Below, piece after piece: positions 33,611-43,233 of a stretch of 64,000 nt of DNA. The stretch is from Pokkaliibacter plantistimulans (GTDB taxonomy: Bacteria; Pseudomonadota; Gammaproteobacteria; Pseudomonadales; Balneatricaceae), in NCBI RefSeq assembly GCF_046844695.1, contig NZ_CP177354.1, forward strand, positions 1,550,001 to 1,614,000, in the 5' to 3' direction. Position 1 is the first letter of the stretch; each line of letters starts with the position of its first letter. The notes under the pieces were generated by a model. It searched no databases, was not told the DNA's origin, and worked only from the letters and a program-made list of their open reading frames with translations. A program made the position numbers and the translations under genes.

Positions 33611-34012
33611 ATGAGAAGCTGTACGTCCATTCTCGCCAGGGAATACTGGCTGGATGGCAGACGCCAGAACAACTGCAGCTGTCTGTTTCTGAGCTTCGAT
33701 GACGGTTGCAGCTACAAGGTGTTCTTTGATGATGGCGATGACCGCTGGCGGCTGGTTGAAACTGTCATGCCGCAGGAGCGCACCTTACAGGGCGAAAAGG
33801 GCGTGCACTTTCCGCATCGGCAGTACCTGCCTGCCTATATGGAAGCGGGCTATCTGCAGCGCTACGCAAGTGTTGATCACGGCCTGTTGCTGGGGTTTTC
33901 CAGCGGGCTGGAGATCAGCCTGAGTCACGATGCCGGGCGCGATGTGGAGACCATGCTGGTGATCCTGCCCGGTGGCAAAAGCAAGGCGGCCTATCAGGAG
34001 TGCCGCCTGTAA
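33611..34012 (+). CDS. Uncharacterised small protein (133 aa)
   Basis: A 133-residue soluble protein with no signal peptide or helix. It starts MRSCTSILAREYWLDGRRQN and has repeated acidic turns (FDDGCSYKVFFDDGDDRW) suggestive of beta-strands. GGAAGGG precedes the ATG. Codon use matches the surrounding genes, so it is probably a real gene. It is convergent with the thioesterase gene, 14 bp between stops. No family recognised. Confidence 0.6.
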   Translation: MRSCTSILAREYWLDGRRQNNCSCLFLSFDDGCSYKVFFDDGDDRWRLVETVMPQERTLQGEKGVHFPHRQYLPAYMEAGYLQRYASVDHGLLLGFSSGLEISLSHDAGRDVETMLVILPGGKSKAAYQECRL

Positions 34013-34026
34013 TCTCTGCTGTGTTT

Positions 34027-34596
34027 TCACTCTGTGCCATGCGGTTCCTTGCTGACGGACAGGGGCCGGTCCAGCGGCATGCAGATCGCCGTTGCGTGGG
34101 CATACAGACTGCCACTTTCATCTTCAACACGAGTCTCAGCAGTAATCAGCAGGCGGCCATCATGAATGACGCGGGCGGAGGCTCGTAGCGGGCCTGTCCT
34201 GTGAGAAGCCGGGCGGACAATATGGGTACTCAGCTCGACTGTGGCATAGGTCCGCGCGGGGGGCAGTGTGCTTTGTACAGCGCAGCCCAGAGCAGAATCG
34301 ACGAGTGTAGCAAACCAGCCACCGTGAACTGTGCCCGCCGGGTTGTAATGCTGTGGTAGCGGAATGCCCTGAAACAGGGCATAGCCATCGCCTACCTCCA
34401 GCAGTGTCATGTTCATGATGTCATTCATGGGCGGATAGGGCAGTGCACCCATCATAATATCTTCCAGAATTTCTCTTCCTGTCTTTCCTTCCAGCTGCTC
34501 AAACGGGGTGATGCCAGGTTGCCCCCCGCCGGCAATCACGCGTAAACAAGCGGCTTCATGCTGCGTCAGCCAATCAGAGCAGGGCGGGGTGCGCAT
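34027..34596 (-). CDS. PaaI-type hotdog-fold thioesterase
   Basis: A 189-residue protein with the hotdog core NPAGTVHGGWFATLVDSALG (HGG motif followed by the catalytic-face Asp), then CAVQSTLPPARTYATVELST. The N-terminal ~50 residues match the extended PaaI_thioesterase group (GITPFEQLEGKTGREILEDI). It hydrolyses acyl- or aryl-CoA thioesters; substrate unknown. It lies 59 bp after the DHA2 exporter gene on the same strand and may be the last gene of the efflux operon. Confidence 0.85.
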   Translation of the reverse strand: MRTPPCSDWLTQHEAACLRVIAGGGQPGITPFEQLEGKTGREILEDIMMGALPYPPMNDIMNMTLLEVGDGYALFQGIPLPQHYNPAGTVHGGWFATLVDSALGCAVQSTLPPARTYATVELSTHIVRPASHRTGPLRASARVIHDGRLLITAETRVEDESGSLYAHATAICMPLDRPLSVSKEPHGTE

Positions 34597-34655
34597 GGTA
34601 ACTCTCCGTAATCAGTAGGTCGGGGGCAGTGAATGCAATACGTAAGGAGCGTCTG

Positions 34656-36107
34656 TCAGGTCTCAGGCTGTCTGGCGAAATCCGGCGGCGCTGTACGGAG
34701 GCTGCGAATAGCCGTTGGCGAAGTGCTGACCGGCAGGCACATCACCGCAGTGAGCAGCGCCAGACCCATATGGCAAAGATAAATGGCGTCAAAGCTGGCG
34801 CGCTGCAGGCTGGCACTGCCCAGTATCAGAACGGTCAGCGCGACGCCAATGACGGAGCCGATCTGGCGGATAGCCTGGTTGACCGCACCCCCGACGGCGT
34901 AATGCTCTGTAGGTAAGTGGCTGACCGCTGCGCCCGACAGCGAAGGCATGACCATGCCAACGCCAATACCGCTGAGCAGCATGCCCGGCAACCATTGCGT
35001 CAGGTAGGCAGGCTCTACGCCTGGAACCAGATAGAACCAGAGGGCACTGCAGGCATAGATCAGGCAGCCTGTCACTAGCAGCGGTCGATGGCCACGACGG
35101 CTGGCTATCCGGCCGGAGATAGCCGCTGCCGGAATGACCATCAGCGGGCCCGGTGCCATGGCAAGACCCGCCAGCGGTAAGGGGTATTTCCAGAGCGCAT
35201 TCATGTAGAAAAAGAACGCGAAGAACATCATCGCGAAGGCAATGCCAAAGCTGAAGGTGGCCAGATTCACATAGCGATAGGTAGGGTTACGGAACAGGTT
35301 CAGGTCTACCAGTGGTGCTGCAGCGAATCGCGCCCACGCGATAAAACCAGTCAGTCCCAGCAAGCCGACAGCGGAAGAGGCAAGTAGTGCCTGACGGGAC
35401 CAGTCAGGGGAGTCGGCCTGCACGACCGCCAGCGCCAGTGCGCCAACACCGATAACCAGCAGGCATATGCCCACAACATCCAGCGGGCGCTGGGCACTGA
35501 ACTGTCTCGACTCCTGCAACAGCCTGATGCCACGCCAGACAGAGAACAGGCCCAAAGGGACGTTCAGGTAGAATGCCCACTGCCAGCCTAGCGCAGCAAT
35601 GGCGAATGAACCCAGGCTGGGGCCGACTGCGGCGGCCAGACCGCCTACCGCGCCCCACAGACTGACAGCGATGGCGCGCTTGTCCGCCGGAAAGACGCCC
35701 AGCACCAGTGATAGCGATGCCGGTGTCAGCAGCGCCGCGCCCGTGGCCTGCACTACCCTTGCTGCTACCAGCCATTGCACTGTACCTGCCAGCCCGCAGG
35801 CCACGGAAGCCAGCAGGAAAAGCACTACGCCCACGATAAAGACGCTCTTGCGTCCATGTCGATCTGCCAGTCCTCCGGCAGGGATCAGCATCGCGGCATA
35901 GACGACGGTATAGGCGTTAATAACCCACGACAAATCAGCCGCTGTCGCCTGTGGAAACCCGGCATGCAGGGCGCTGAAGGCGGCAAACAGCATGGTGCCG
36001 TCCATCGCCACCAGAAATACCGCCACGCTGGCCACCCAGAACACCGGCCAGGGTGAGGTCGTAGCGGGGGGCGCCGCGGTTGTCGAGGCATGATGTGCAT
36101 GAGTCAT
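34656..36107 (-). CDS. DHA2-family MFS drug exporter
   Basis: A 483-residue protein with fourteen predicted helices. It has the MFS motif A GGLADRHGRKSVFIVG and the DHA2 family's motif C region GAALLTPASLSLVLGVFP. The first helix is preceded by a His/Ala-rich N-terminus. It lies in the TetR-controlled efflux cluster, 55 bp after the SDR gene, suggesting broad export of toxic compounds together with the RND pump. Confidence 0.88.
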   Translation of the reverse strand: MTHAHHASTTAAPPATTSPWPVFWVASVAVFLVAMDGTMLFAAFSALHAGFPQATAADLSWVINAYTVVYAAMLIPAGGLADRHGRKSVFIVGVVLFLLASVACGLAGTVQWLVAARVVQATGAALLTPASLSLVLGVFPADKRAIAVSLWGAVGGLAAAVGPSLGSFAIAALGWQWAFYLNVPLGLFSVWRGIRLLQESRQFSAQRPLDVVGICLLVIGVGALALAVVQADSPDWSRQALLASSAVGLLGLTGFIAWARFAAAPLVDLNLFRNPTYRYVNLATFSFGIAFAMMFFAFFFYMNALWKYPLPLAGLAMAPGPLMVIPAAAISGRIASRRGHRPLLVTGCLIYACSALWFYLVPGVEPAYLTQWLPGMLLSGIGVGMVMPSLSGAAVSHLPTEHYAVGGAVNQAIRQIGSVIGVALTVLILGSASLQRASFDAIYLCHMGLALLTAVMCLPVSTSPTAIRSLRTAPPDFARQPET

Positions 36108-36162
36108 AAAGCGTTCCCGTTAACGGTTACTCATATCTGAGGTCTGGTTGAGGTTGGCATGA

Positions 36163-36969
36163 TCAGGCCAGGCCAAAGGTTTTTCGCAGTCCCTTGCTGA
36201 CGGGACCGGCAGGCATAAAGCGGCGCAACTTGGCTAGCAGAGAGGCTTCGCCTTTGGGGGTATGGCGCATCTTCCAGGCACCCAGGCTGGCATCGACGAT
36301 GGTGGTGGCGACACCCTCGGGTTTCGGAGCTTTTTGCACATTCTCCTGAATGGCCGTCGCGACCACGCTGCGCTCCTGTTGGTAGTCCCTGATGGTGGCG
36401 GCTGTCACCGGTGCATTGAGGTCCAGACTGGTCTTGGTGAAGGAAGGCTCAACCAGCGCAACGCGAATACCGAACTGGCGCACTTCGTGATCGAGGGTCT
36501 CGGACAGCCCTTCAACTGCATGCTTGGAGGCCGAGTAGAGTGCCATGTACGGCGCTGGCAGGAAGCCCAGTACAGAGCTGACATTGACGATGCGCCCGGC
36601 GCGCTGCTCTCGCATCTGTGGCAGTACAGCCCTGATCACCCGCAGGACGCCGAACAGATTGGTGTCAAACAGCGCCTGAGCCTCTGCAACCGAGGTCTCT
36701 TCCGTGGCGCCTAGCAGGGTTACCCCGGCACTGTTGACCAGTACATCAATACGCCTGGCCTGATCGATGATGCTCTGGATGCCGCGTTCGACAGAGGTCT
36801 GATCACGGACATCCATCTCGATAAGGGTGACTCCCGGTAGATCATGAGTGCGTGCAATGCTGCGCACGGTGCCAAACACCCGGCAGCCCTTTTCGGCAAA
36901 TTTCTGCGCAGTGGCGCGGCCAATCCCGGATGACACACCGGTGACGACAACAACTGTAGAGGAAGACAT
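36163..36969 (-). CDS. Short-chain dehydrogenase in the efflux operon
   Basis: A 268-residue classical SDR: TGVSSGIG (10-17), NSAG (79-82), VSSVLG with Ser ~131, and Y145/K149 in YSASK. It has the AFDTNLFG-like DTNLFGVLR and the LVEPSFTKTSL segment of the oxidoreductase/17-beta-HSD-like branch. It sits 37 bp after the RND permease gene, so it is likely co-expressed and may detoxify an exported carbonyl compound (inference). Confidence 0.87.
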   Translation of the reverse strand: MSSSTVVVVTGVSSGIGRATAQKFAEKGCRVFGTVRSIARTHDLPGVTLIEMDVRDQTSVERGIQSIIDQARRIDVLVNSAGVTLLGATEETSVAEAQALFDTNLFGVLRVIRAVLPQMREQRAGRIVNVSSVLGFLPAPYMALYSASKHAVEGLSETLDHEVRQFGIRVALVEPSFTKTSLDLNAPVTAATIRDYQQERSVVATAIQENVQKAPKPEGVATTIVDASLGAWKMRHTPKGEASLLAKLRRFMPAGPVSKGLRKTFGLA

Positions 36970-37006
36970 GGCTGTTCCTTTGAGTGATGAAGGTAGATTG
37001 CGATGA

Positions 37007-40000
37007 TCAGTGCTGCCGAGCGGCAGGCCTGATCCTGAACCAGATGGCGTACATGGCAGGGAGGAAAACCAGCGTCAGCACTGTCCCGGCCAGCGTGCCT
37101 CCAATCAGGGTGTAAGCCAGCGTTCCCCAGAACACCGAATGGGTCAGCGGAATGAAGGCCAGAATGGCTGCCAGCGCCGTCAGGATGACCGGTCTGGCAC
37201 GTTGCACAGTGGCTTCTACGACGGCCTGAAAGGAGTCGAGCCCGGCCTGTTCGTTTTCACGAATCTGTCCGATGAGGATCAGCGTGTTGCGCATCAGAAT
37301 GCCCGACAGTGCAATCAGGCCCACCAGCGCATTGATACCAAAGGGCTGCTGGAACAGCAGGAGAGTCGGTACTACGCCAATCAGGCCGAGCGGGCTGGTC
37401 AGAAAGACCATGACCATCCCCGCCAGGGAACGTACCTGCAGCACAATAATCAGCAGCGTGATGGCAATCATGATGGGGAACAGCGGCAGCATGGCCGTCT
37501 GTGCCTTGCCTGACTCTTCGATGGAGCCCGCTTCGGTGATTCGGTAACCGCGGGGCAGCGTGTCCACGATGGGGGCAAGCAGGGCCGTAATGTGTGTCGA
37601 GACATCGGGCGGCTGCAAGCCTTCGGCAATATCACCGCGCACCGTAATGGTTGGCACACGGTCACGCCGTCGTATCACGGGCTCCTCCATACGCACCTCG
37701 ATACGGCCTATCTGCGACAGTGGGATGCGTTGCCCCTCGGAACCGGTCACGGTGAAGTCACCGATGCTGGCCGGATCAAGCCGGGAGCCGCCCGCCGACC
37801 TTGCCAGCACCTGCACGGTACGGATGTCTTCCCGCACAGTGGTGATGGGGATGCCATTGAGCAAAAACTGCAGTTGCTGCGCCACCGCAGCGGAACTCAG
37901 GCCAAGTGCCTGCAGGCGGTCCTGTTGCAGGGTGAAATGCAGTGTTGGCACACGTACACCCCAGTCGGTGTTGACGGTGCGCATCTGCGGGCTGGCGTTC
38001 ATGACCTGCTCAACTTTATCCGCAATCTGACGCAGCACCTGCGGATCAGGGCCGGACACTCGGTAGGCCACCGGGAAGGGCGAATAGGGGCCGAACACCA
38101 GCTGGGTGACACGCAGTCGGGCTTCGGGAGCCAGGCCGTCAGCGATGGCCTGACGCAGGCGGAGCTTCAGCGTTTCGCGCTCTTCCTGACTGTCGGTGCG
38201 CACTACGATTTTGGCGAACGATGGATCAGGCAGCTCGGGCCCCATGGCGAAGAAAAACCGTGGCGCACCCTGACCGATGTAGGCGGTTACAATCCGCGCC
38301 TCCTGCTGCCTCCTCAGCCAGGCCTCTACTTTGGCGGCGGCATCGCTGGTCTGGAGAATTGAGGTGCCGTAGGGCATCTGCACTTCGACCATTACCTCGG
38401 GGCGGTCAGAGATGGGGAAAAACTGCTTTTTGACCACTGACATCCCAACGACAGCCAGGGTGAACAGGCACACCACGGTGCCCGCCACCAGCCACTTCCG
38501 CGTAATCACCTGTGTTAGTACTCGACGGAACTGGTTATAGCGGCGGGTATTGTAAATCGCCGTATGGCCGCCTTCGATGGTCTTGAAGTCAGGCAACAGC
38601 TTCACCCCGAGATAGGGGGTGAAGACGACGGCTACCACCCAGGAGGCAATGAGGGCGATACCGACAATCCAGAACATATTGCTGGTGTACTCACCGGCGG
38701 TGGAGCGGGCGAAACCATTGGGCATAAAGCCGACTGCGGTGACCAGCGTCCCCGATAGCATGGGGGCGGCAGTATGGCTCCAGGCATAAGCCGAGGCGGC
38801 AACGCGGCTGAAGCCTTCTTCCATTTTTACCACCATCATTTCGATGGCGATGATGGCATCGTCCACCAGCAGGCCAAGTGCAAGGATCAGCGAGCCGAGG
38901 GTAATCCGGTCAAAGTTCTTGCCGGTGGCAAGCATGACTACAAACACGGCGGCCAGTGTGAGTGGCACGGCAGCGGCTACCACCACGCCCACCCGCCATC
39001 CCATACTGATAAAGCAGACCAGCATGACTACCAGCAGTGCGACGAAGAACTTGATCATGAACTCATCAACCGAGGCGCTGATATTCACCGCCTGATCCGT
39101 CACCTTGGTCAGGCTCATACCGACTGGCAGTGCGGTGTTGATTGTACTGATTTCGCTATCCAGCGCTTTGCCCAGATCCAACCCGTTCCAGCCGTCACGC
39201 ATGACGATACCCAGCAGTAGCGCGGGTTCACCCCCGCTGCGGACGAGGAAGGTGGCCGGGTCTTCATAGCCGCGGGTGACGCTGGCAATGTCTGCTAACT
39301 TCAGTGTTTGGCCTTGTACCACCACAGGTGTGTCTCTGATCTTCTGCAGATCATCAAACTGGCCGTCCAGGCGGACAAACACCTGCGGGCCGCGAGTTTC
39401 GATGGAGCCAGCCGGGGTCAGGGCGTTCTGGCTGGCCAGTGCCGAAAAGATGGCCTGCGGGCTGACGCCGAGTGTGGCCAAGCGCTCGTGGGAAAACTCG
39501 ACATAGATACGTTCAGGCTGTTCACCGATGATGTTGACCTTCTTCACGCCCGCCACATGCAGCAGCTGCTGACGCAGGCCCTCGGCATCACGCACCAGAT
39601 GACGCTGGGCTTCGCCCGGTGCTTTCAGAGCGAACAGGGCGAACGTCACATCGGAGTATTCATCGTTGATGAAAGGGCCCACTACTCCCGGTGGCAGGTC
39701 GGGTATTTCATCCCCCACCTTTTTGCGTGCCTGATAGAACTGCTCCTGTACCTCTGATGGCGGTGTGCTATCCAGCAGCGTCAAGGTGGTGAACGCCAGC
39801 CCCGGACGGGTGTAGGTTTCTGCGCGGTCATACCAGCGCAGCTCCTGCAGGCGTTTTTCAATCTTCTCCGCGACCTGATCCTGCATCTCCTGCGCGGTCG
39901 CGCCCGGCCAGACTGTCACGATGGTCATGACTTTGATCGTGAAGGCCGGATCTTCGGCACGGCCTAACTTTAAAAACGACAGCACACCGGCCCCGGAAAT

Positions 40001-40075
40001 AAGCAGTATCAGGAACAGGGTGACCGCCCGCTCACGCACTGCCAGGGCGGAGAGGTTGAAGCGCCCGCTGTTCAT
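37007..40075 (-). CDS. RND efflux pump inner-membrane permease
   Basis: A 1022-residue RND transporter with twelve helices and two large periplasmic loops. Proton-relay acidic residues are in LILALGLLVDDAIIAIEMM (helix 4). The N-terminus RAVTLFLILLISGAGVLSFL and the loop EDPAFTIKVMTIVTVWPGAT resemble the TriC/VexF-like HAE group. Its ATG overlaps the stop of the adaptor gene (ATGA), so adaptor and pump are translationally coupled. It drives proton-powered export through an adaptor and an outer-membrane channel. The channel gene of this locus is split by an IS, so the pump would need another TolC-like channel. Confidence 0.93.
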   Translation of the reverse strand: MNSGRFNLSALAVRERAVTLFLILLISGAGVLSFLKLGRAEDPAFTIKVMTIVTVWPGATAQEMQDQVAEKIEKRLQELRWYDRAETYTRPGLAFTTLTLLDSTPPSEVQEQFYQARKKVGDEIPDLPPGVVGPFINDEYSDVTFALFALKAPGEAQRHLVRDAEGLRQQLLHVAGVKKVNIIGEQPERIYVEFSHERLATLGVSPQAIFSALASQNALTPAGSIETRGPQVFVRLDGQFDDLQKIRDTPVVVQGQTLKLADIASVTRGYEDPATFLVRSGGEPALLLGIVMRDGWNGLDLGKALDSEISTINTALPVGMSLTKVTDQAVNISASVDEFMIKFFVALLVVMLVCFISMGWRVGVVVAAAVPLTLAAVFVVMLATGKNFDRITLGSLILALGLLVDDAIIAIEMMVVKMEEGFSRVAASAYAWSHTAAPMLSGTLVTAVGFMPNGFARSTAGEYTSNMFWIVGIALIASWVVAVVFTPYLGVKLLPDFKTIEGGHTAIYNTRRYNQFRRVLTQVITRKWLVAGTVVCLFTLAVVGMSVVKKQFFPISDRPEVMVEVQMPYGTSILQTSDAAAKVEAWLRRQQEARIVTAYIGQGAPRFFFAMGPELPDPSFAKIVVRTDSQEERETLKLRLRQAIADGLAPEARLRVTQLVFGPYSPFPVAYRVSGPDPQVLRQIADKVEQVMNASPQMRTVNTDWGVRVPTLHFTLQQDRLQALGLSSAAVAQQLQFLLNGIPITTVREDIRTVQVLARSAGGSRLDPASIGDFTVTGSEGQRIPLSQIGRIEVRMEEPVIRRRDRVPTITVRGDIAEGLQPPDVSTHITALLAPIVDTLPRGYRITEAGSIEESGKAQTAMLPLFPIMIAITLLIIVLQVRSLAGMVMVFLTSPLGLIGVVPTLLLFQQPFGINALVGLIALSGILMRNTLILIGQIRENEQAGLDSFQAVVEATVQRARPVILTALAAILAFIPLTHSVFWGTLAYTLIGGTLAGTVLTLVFLPAMYAIWFRIRPAARQH

Positions 40076-41178
40076 GGGCGACCTCCGGCGACAGAGTCGC
40101 TTCCTTCGCTAAGCGTTCTGACCTGCTCGCCCTCCTTGAGAAGATGGGCACCAAGAGCGACTACCTGTGTACCGAGGGTCAGATGGCCTTCTACCTGCGC
40201 CGCCTCGTCGGACAGGCTGAGTATCCTGACAGGATGCCACTCCGTTCTGGCCGGGTCGCCAGCGACAGCCCAGACTCCCGGCCCGGAGCCTGCGTCAAAC
40301 AGTGCCCCAATTGGCACCTCGAAGGCGGCTGCAGCGGTACTACGGGTAGGAATGGCGACCGTAACGGTTGCGCCTAATGGCGCCTGTGCCTGCGCGCCTT
40401 CAAGGATATATCGGGCTTCGTAGGTGCGCGTGGCCGGGTCTGCCGCATCAGATAGCAGACGCAGCTGGGCGGGCAGGGTGTTGTGCGGATCACTGTACAG
40501 TGTTGCCTGAGCGGATGATCCGACCGCAGGTCTCAGGGTCTCGGGCAGGTACACTACGGCTTCGCGTTGTCCGGCCCGTGCCAGACGGACCACCGGCTGT
40601 CCGGCTGTGACGACCTGACCGGGCTCTGCGTGTGTCGCAACCACGACCCCATCCGCATCGGCCACCAGTACAGCATAGCTGGTGGCATTCCCGGCAACGC
40701 CGGCCTGAGCTTCTGCCGCTTTTAGCTGGGCCCGAGCTGCATCGGCAGCCGCTTTGATCTGGCCATAAGCCGAAGCAGACACCGCTCCGGCAGCGACCAG
40801 ATCGCGGTAGCGGGCTTCATCGTCAGCGGTTTGTCTGGCGTGCACCTGTGCTGCCGCGACGGCTTCTTTCTGTGCTTTCGCCTGCAGCCCCAGATCGACA
40901 GGGTCCATGCGCATCAGAGGCTGGCCGCGTTTTACTGACTGGCCGGTATCAACGAGGCGTTCCAGTACCTTACCGGAGACACGAAAGCCGAGATCACTCT
41001 GCACCCGGGCTGCAACGACACCGGTGAATGAACGTGAGGTTGTGGCAGAGCTTTGCACAGGAACGACGCGGACGAGTGGCGGCTCAGTACGGGGGTCGGC
41101 ACCGGAGTCATCACCGAATGCCACTGGGGTAAGCGGCAACAGGCAGAAAAGACAGGAGGCAAGATGGCGTTGAAGCAT
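40072..41178 (-). CDS. RND efflux periplasmic adaptor (membrane fusion protein)
   Basis: A 368-residue adaptor with an N-terminal signal peptide (residues ~1-22, ending TPVAFG). The lipoyl halves flank an alpha-hairpin: FTGVVAARVQSDLGFRVSGK, then AQKEAVAAAQVHARQTADDE, then VLVADADGVVVATHAEPGQV. It joins the RND permease to the outer-membrane channel. It is the first gene after the operator at 41224-41247, which overlaps its likely promoter. Confidence 0.92.
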   Translation of the reverse strand: MLQRHLASCLFCLLPLTPVAFGDDSGADPRTEPPLVRVVPVQSSATTSRSFTGVVAARVQSDLGFRVSGKVLERLVDTGQSVKRGQPLMRMDPVDLGLQAKAQKEAVAAAQVHARQTADDEARYRDLVAAGAVSASAYGQIKAAADAARAQLKAAEAQAGVAGNATSYAVLVADADGVVVATHAEPGQVVTAGQPVVRLARAGQREAVVYLPETLRPAVGSSAQATLYSDPHNTLPAQLRLLSDAADPATRTYEARYILEGAQAQAPLGATVTVAIPTRSTAAAAFEVPIGALFDAGSGPGVWAVAGDPARTEWHPVRILSLSDEAAQVEGHLTLGTQVVALGAHLLKEGEQVRTLSEGSDSVAGGRP

Positions 41179-41223
41179 GGGAACCCTTCTTCACGAAGAA
41201 ATAGTGTCCCCATTCTTTTTCAT

Positions 41224-41247
41224 GTGACCAATTTAGTCAATGGTCAC
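41224..41247. promoter_or_regulatory. Probable TetR operator in the RND operon promoter
   Basis: The palindrome GTGACCA-N10-TGGTCAC lies 46 bp upstream of the adaptor ATG. The identical half-sites with identical spacing recur at 41932-41955, in front of the outer-membrane gene and tetR. On the minus strand a TTGACT -35-like box lies within it. Confidence 0.75.
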
Positions 41248-41275
41248 TATGTGGAATCGTTATGACGCAAGATCA

Positions 41276-41893
41276 TTACGGTGCCAGGCTGCGCAGAATG
41301 AGACTGGACAAGTGGCCGGTGGCCTCTGTGGCATGGTCGAGGTTGTGCTGCAGCAGCAGTGGGTTGACGTAGGGGCGCATGACCAGATAAATGGCGTTGA
41401 CTGCCTCATCAAGCGGGGTCTTACGTTCAAAATCACCGGCTTCACGGCCCTCGCGGATGATCTGTAATACCAGCGTTTTAAGGTAGTTCTCGTAGGCTTG
41501 CAGCGATGGCCAGGCCTCGCTTGCTGAGGTGGCCGCGATATCGTAGAGCTTGCGGTCATGAAAGAACAGGTAGCTGCCAGCATCCACCAGGGCACGGAAC
41601 ATACGGCGTAACTTCTCCGGTGCAGAGGGTACACTGTGTATGGCGTCATCGACCGTGGTCATGATCATCTGCAGGCGATTGCCGCAGATCACCTCACCAA
41701 TAGCCTGCTTGGAGTCGAAAAATTTGTAGATGTAGGCCTTGGAGAAACCGATGGCTTTCGCCAGATCAGAAACGGTGGTTTTTTCATAGCCATAGCGGCC
41801 AAAGTACTCGGTCGCTGCCTGAACGATCTGATCCCGGACATCGTGGTCCGTGGGGCCTCGCTGGGGAGTTATGGGGGTAGGTGAATTAGTCAT
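41276..41893 (-). CDS. TetR-family repressor of the efflux locus
   Basis: A 205-residue TetR protein. HTH at ~15-65: IVQAATEYFGRYGYEKTTVS, LAKAIGFSKAYIYKFFDSKQ; C-terminal ligand domain of the TetR_C-type found with efflux pumps (YLFFHDRKLYDIAATSASEA). It lies between the adaptor gene and the divergent outer-membrane lipoprotein gene. Two identical palindromes flank it, one at each promoter, so it likely represses itself, the RND operon and the outer-membrane gene. Confidence 0.9.
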   Translation of the reverse strand: MTNSPTPITPQRGPTDHDVRDQIVQAATEYFGRYGYEKTTVSDLAKAIGFSKAYIYKFFDSKQAIGEVICGNRLQMIMTTVDDAIHSVPSAPEKLRRMFRALVDAGSYLFFHDRKLYDIAATSASEAWPSLQAYENYLKTLVLQIIREGREAGDFERKTPLDEAVNAIYLVMRPYVNPLLLQHNLDHATEATGHLSSLILRSLAP

Positions 41894-41931
41894 TGGGTCA
41901 GCTTACCTTCAGCTTTATGGATTGACAACGA

Positions 41932-41955
41932 GTGACCATTTCATATTATGGTCAC
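41932..41955 (+). promoter_or_regulatory. Probable TetR operator over the outer-membrane gene promoter
   Basis: GTGACCA-N10-TGGTCAC, the same as at 41224-41247. It overlaps a promoter reading TTGACA (41922-41927), a 16-bp spacer and TATTAT (41944-41949), so a bound repressor would block RNA polymerase. Confidence 0.78.
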
Positions 41956-43233
41956 TGCCTAGCCTGAGTCCAAGGATCATCATGCTCCCTCGTCGCTCTA
42001 TTATGTTTTTGCTATACACCGGCGTGCTCGCTGGCTGCTCGGTTGGCCCGGAGTATCATCGCCCGGAGGCGCCAGTTCTGACTCATTACGCCGCAGAGGA
42101 AGCGCTCCGGCAAGATGGCAGCCTGTCTGCCGCTGAGCTGGTCAGCTGGTGGGAGGCATTTGACGACCCCATGTTGACGCACTTTGTCTCCCTTGCACTT
42201 GAGCAGAATCTGGATCTGGCGCAGGCGCAGGCGCGTGTCGCTCAGGCCCGTGCCGGGCTTGGGGCGGCAAATGCAGCCCTGCTACCTGCGGCGGATGCCA
42301 GTGGTTCCGCAGCTCGTGCTTACCAGTCAGCAGAGACCCCGCTTGGGCAGGTGCTTAATGCTACGCCAGGATACGACCGATGGGGAAATGCCTATCAGAC
42401 TGATCTGACCGCCAGCTGGGAAGTGGATGTGTTCGGTGGGCTGCACCGTGGACGGCAGGCGGCGTTGGCTGACTATCAGGCCTCCCGCGCCGGAGCTGTG
42501 GCGGCGAGGCTAGCCGTCGCCGCCCAGACGGCAGACATCTATATCACCGTCCGGGGTCTGCAGGCCCGGCTCGACATTGCCCGAAAGCAGGTAACCACTC
42601 AGCAGGATCTGTTGGCGAAAGTGGAGCTGCTGTATGCCAAAGGGCTTGCTGCAGAGTATCAGCTACGGCAGACAGAGGGGGCGCTGGCTCAGGTTCAGGC
42701 GAGTATTCCTGTGCTGCAGACCAACCTTGATGTGGCGATGAATGCCATGGACGTCATAGTGGGGGCGCCTCCGGGATCCCATCGGTCTGAACTGGCTGTA
42801 CCGGCACCGATTCCTGCCACGCCATCACTGACAGGTCTGGGTTCTCCGGCTGAACTGCTGCAGCGACGCCCTGACCTGATAGTGGCGGAGCGTCGGCTGG
42901 CAGCAACCAATGCCCGTATTGGCGAAGCGATGGCTGGTTATTACCCCCATTTTTCCCTGAGTGGAATGCTGGGCAGTGCCACGGCCATTGCCAGTGGCAA
43001 TCTGCTCTCTGGCGGAGCGAGTCAGTCGTCAGGTGTGCTGGGATTGCGCTGGCGTCTGTTTGATTTCGGCCGCATTAATGCGCAGATTGATCTGGCCAGG
43101 GGCAGGGATGCCGAGGCGTTGGCGGCCTATCGTGAAGCGGTACTGCATGCAACGGAAGAAGTGGAAAACGCGTTTTCAGCGTTGGTCAATCGGGGTGTAC
43201 AAAGCACCACCCTGAGTGCTGGTGAGGCGTCAC

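Noticed and set aside
37592..38362. Plus-strand frame of 256 codons within the RND gene
   Set aside because: Antisense shadow of a strongly conserved RND permease.
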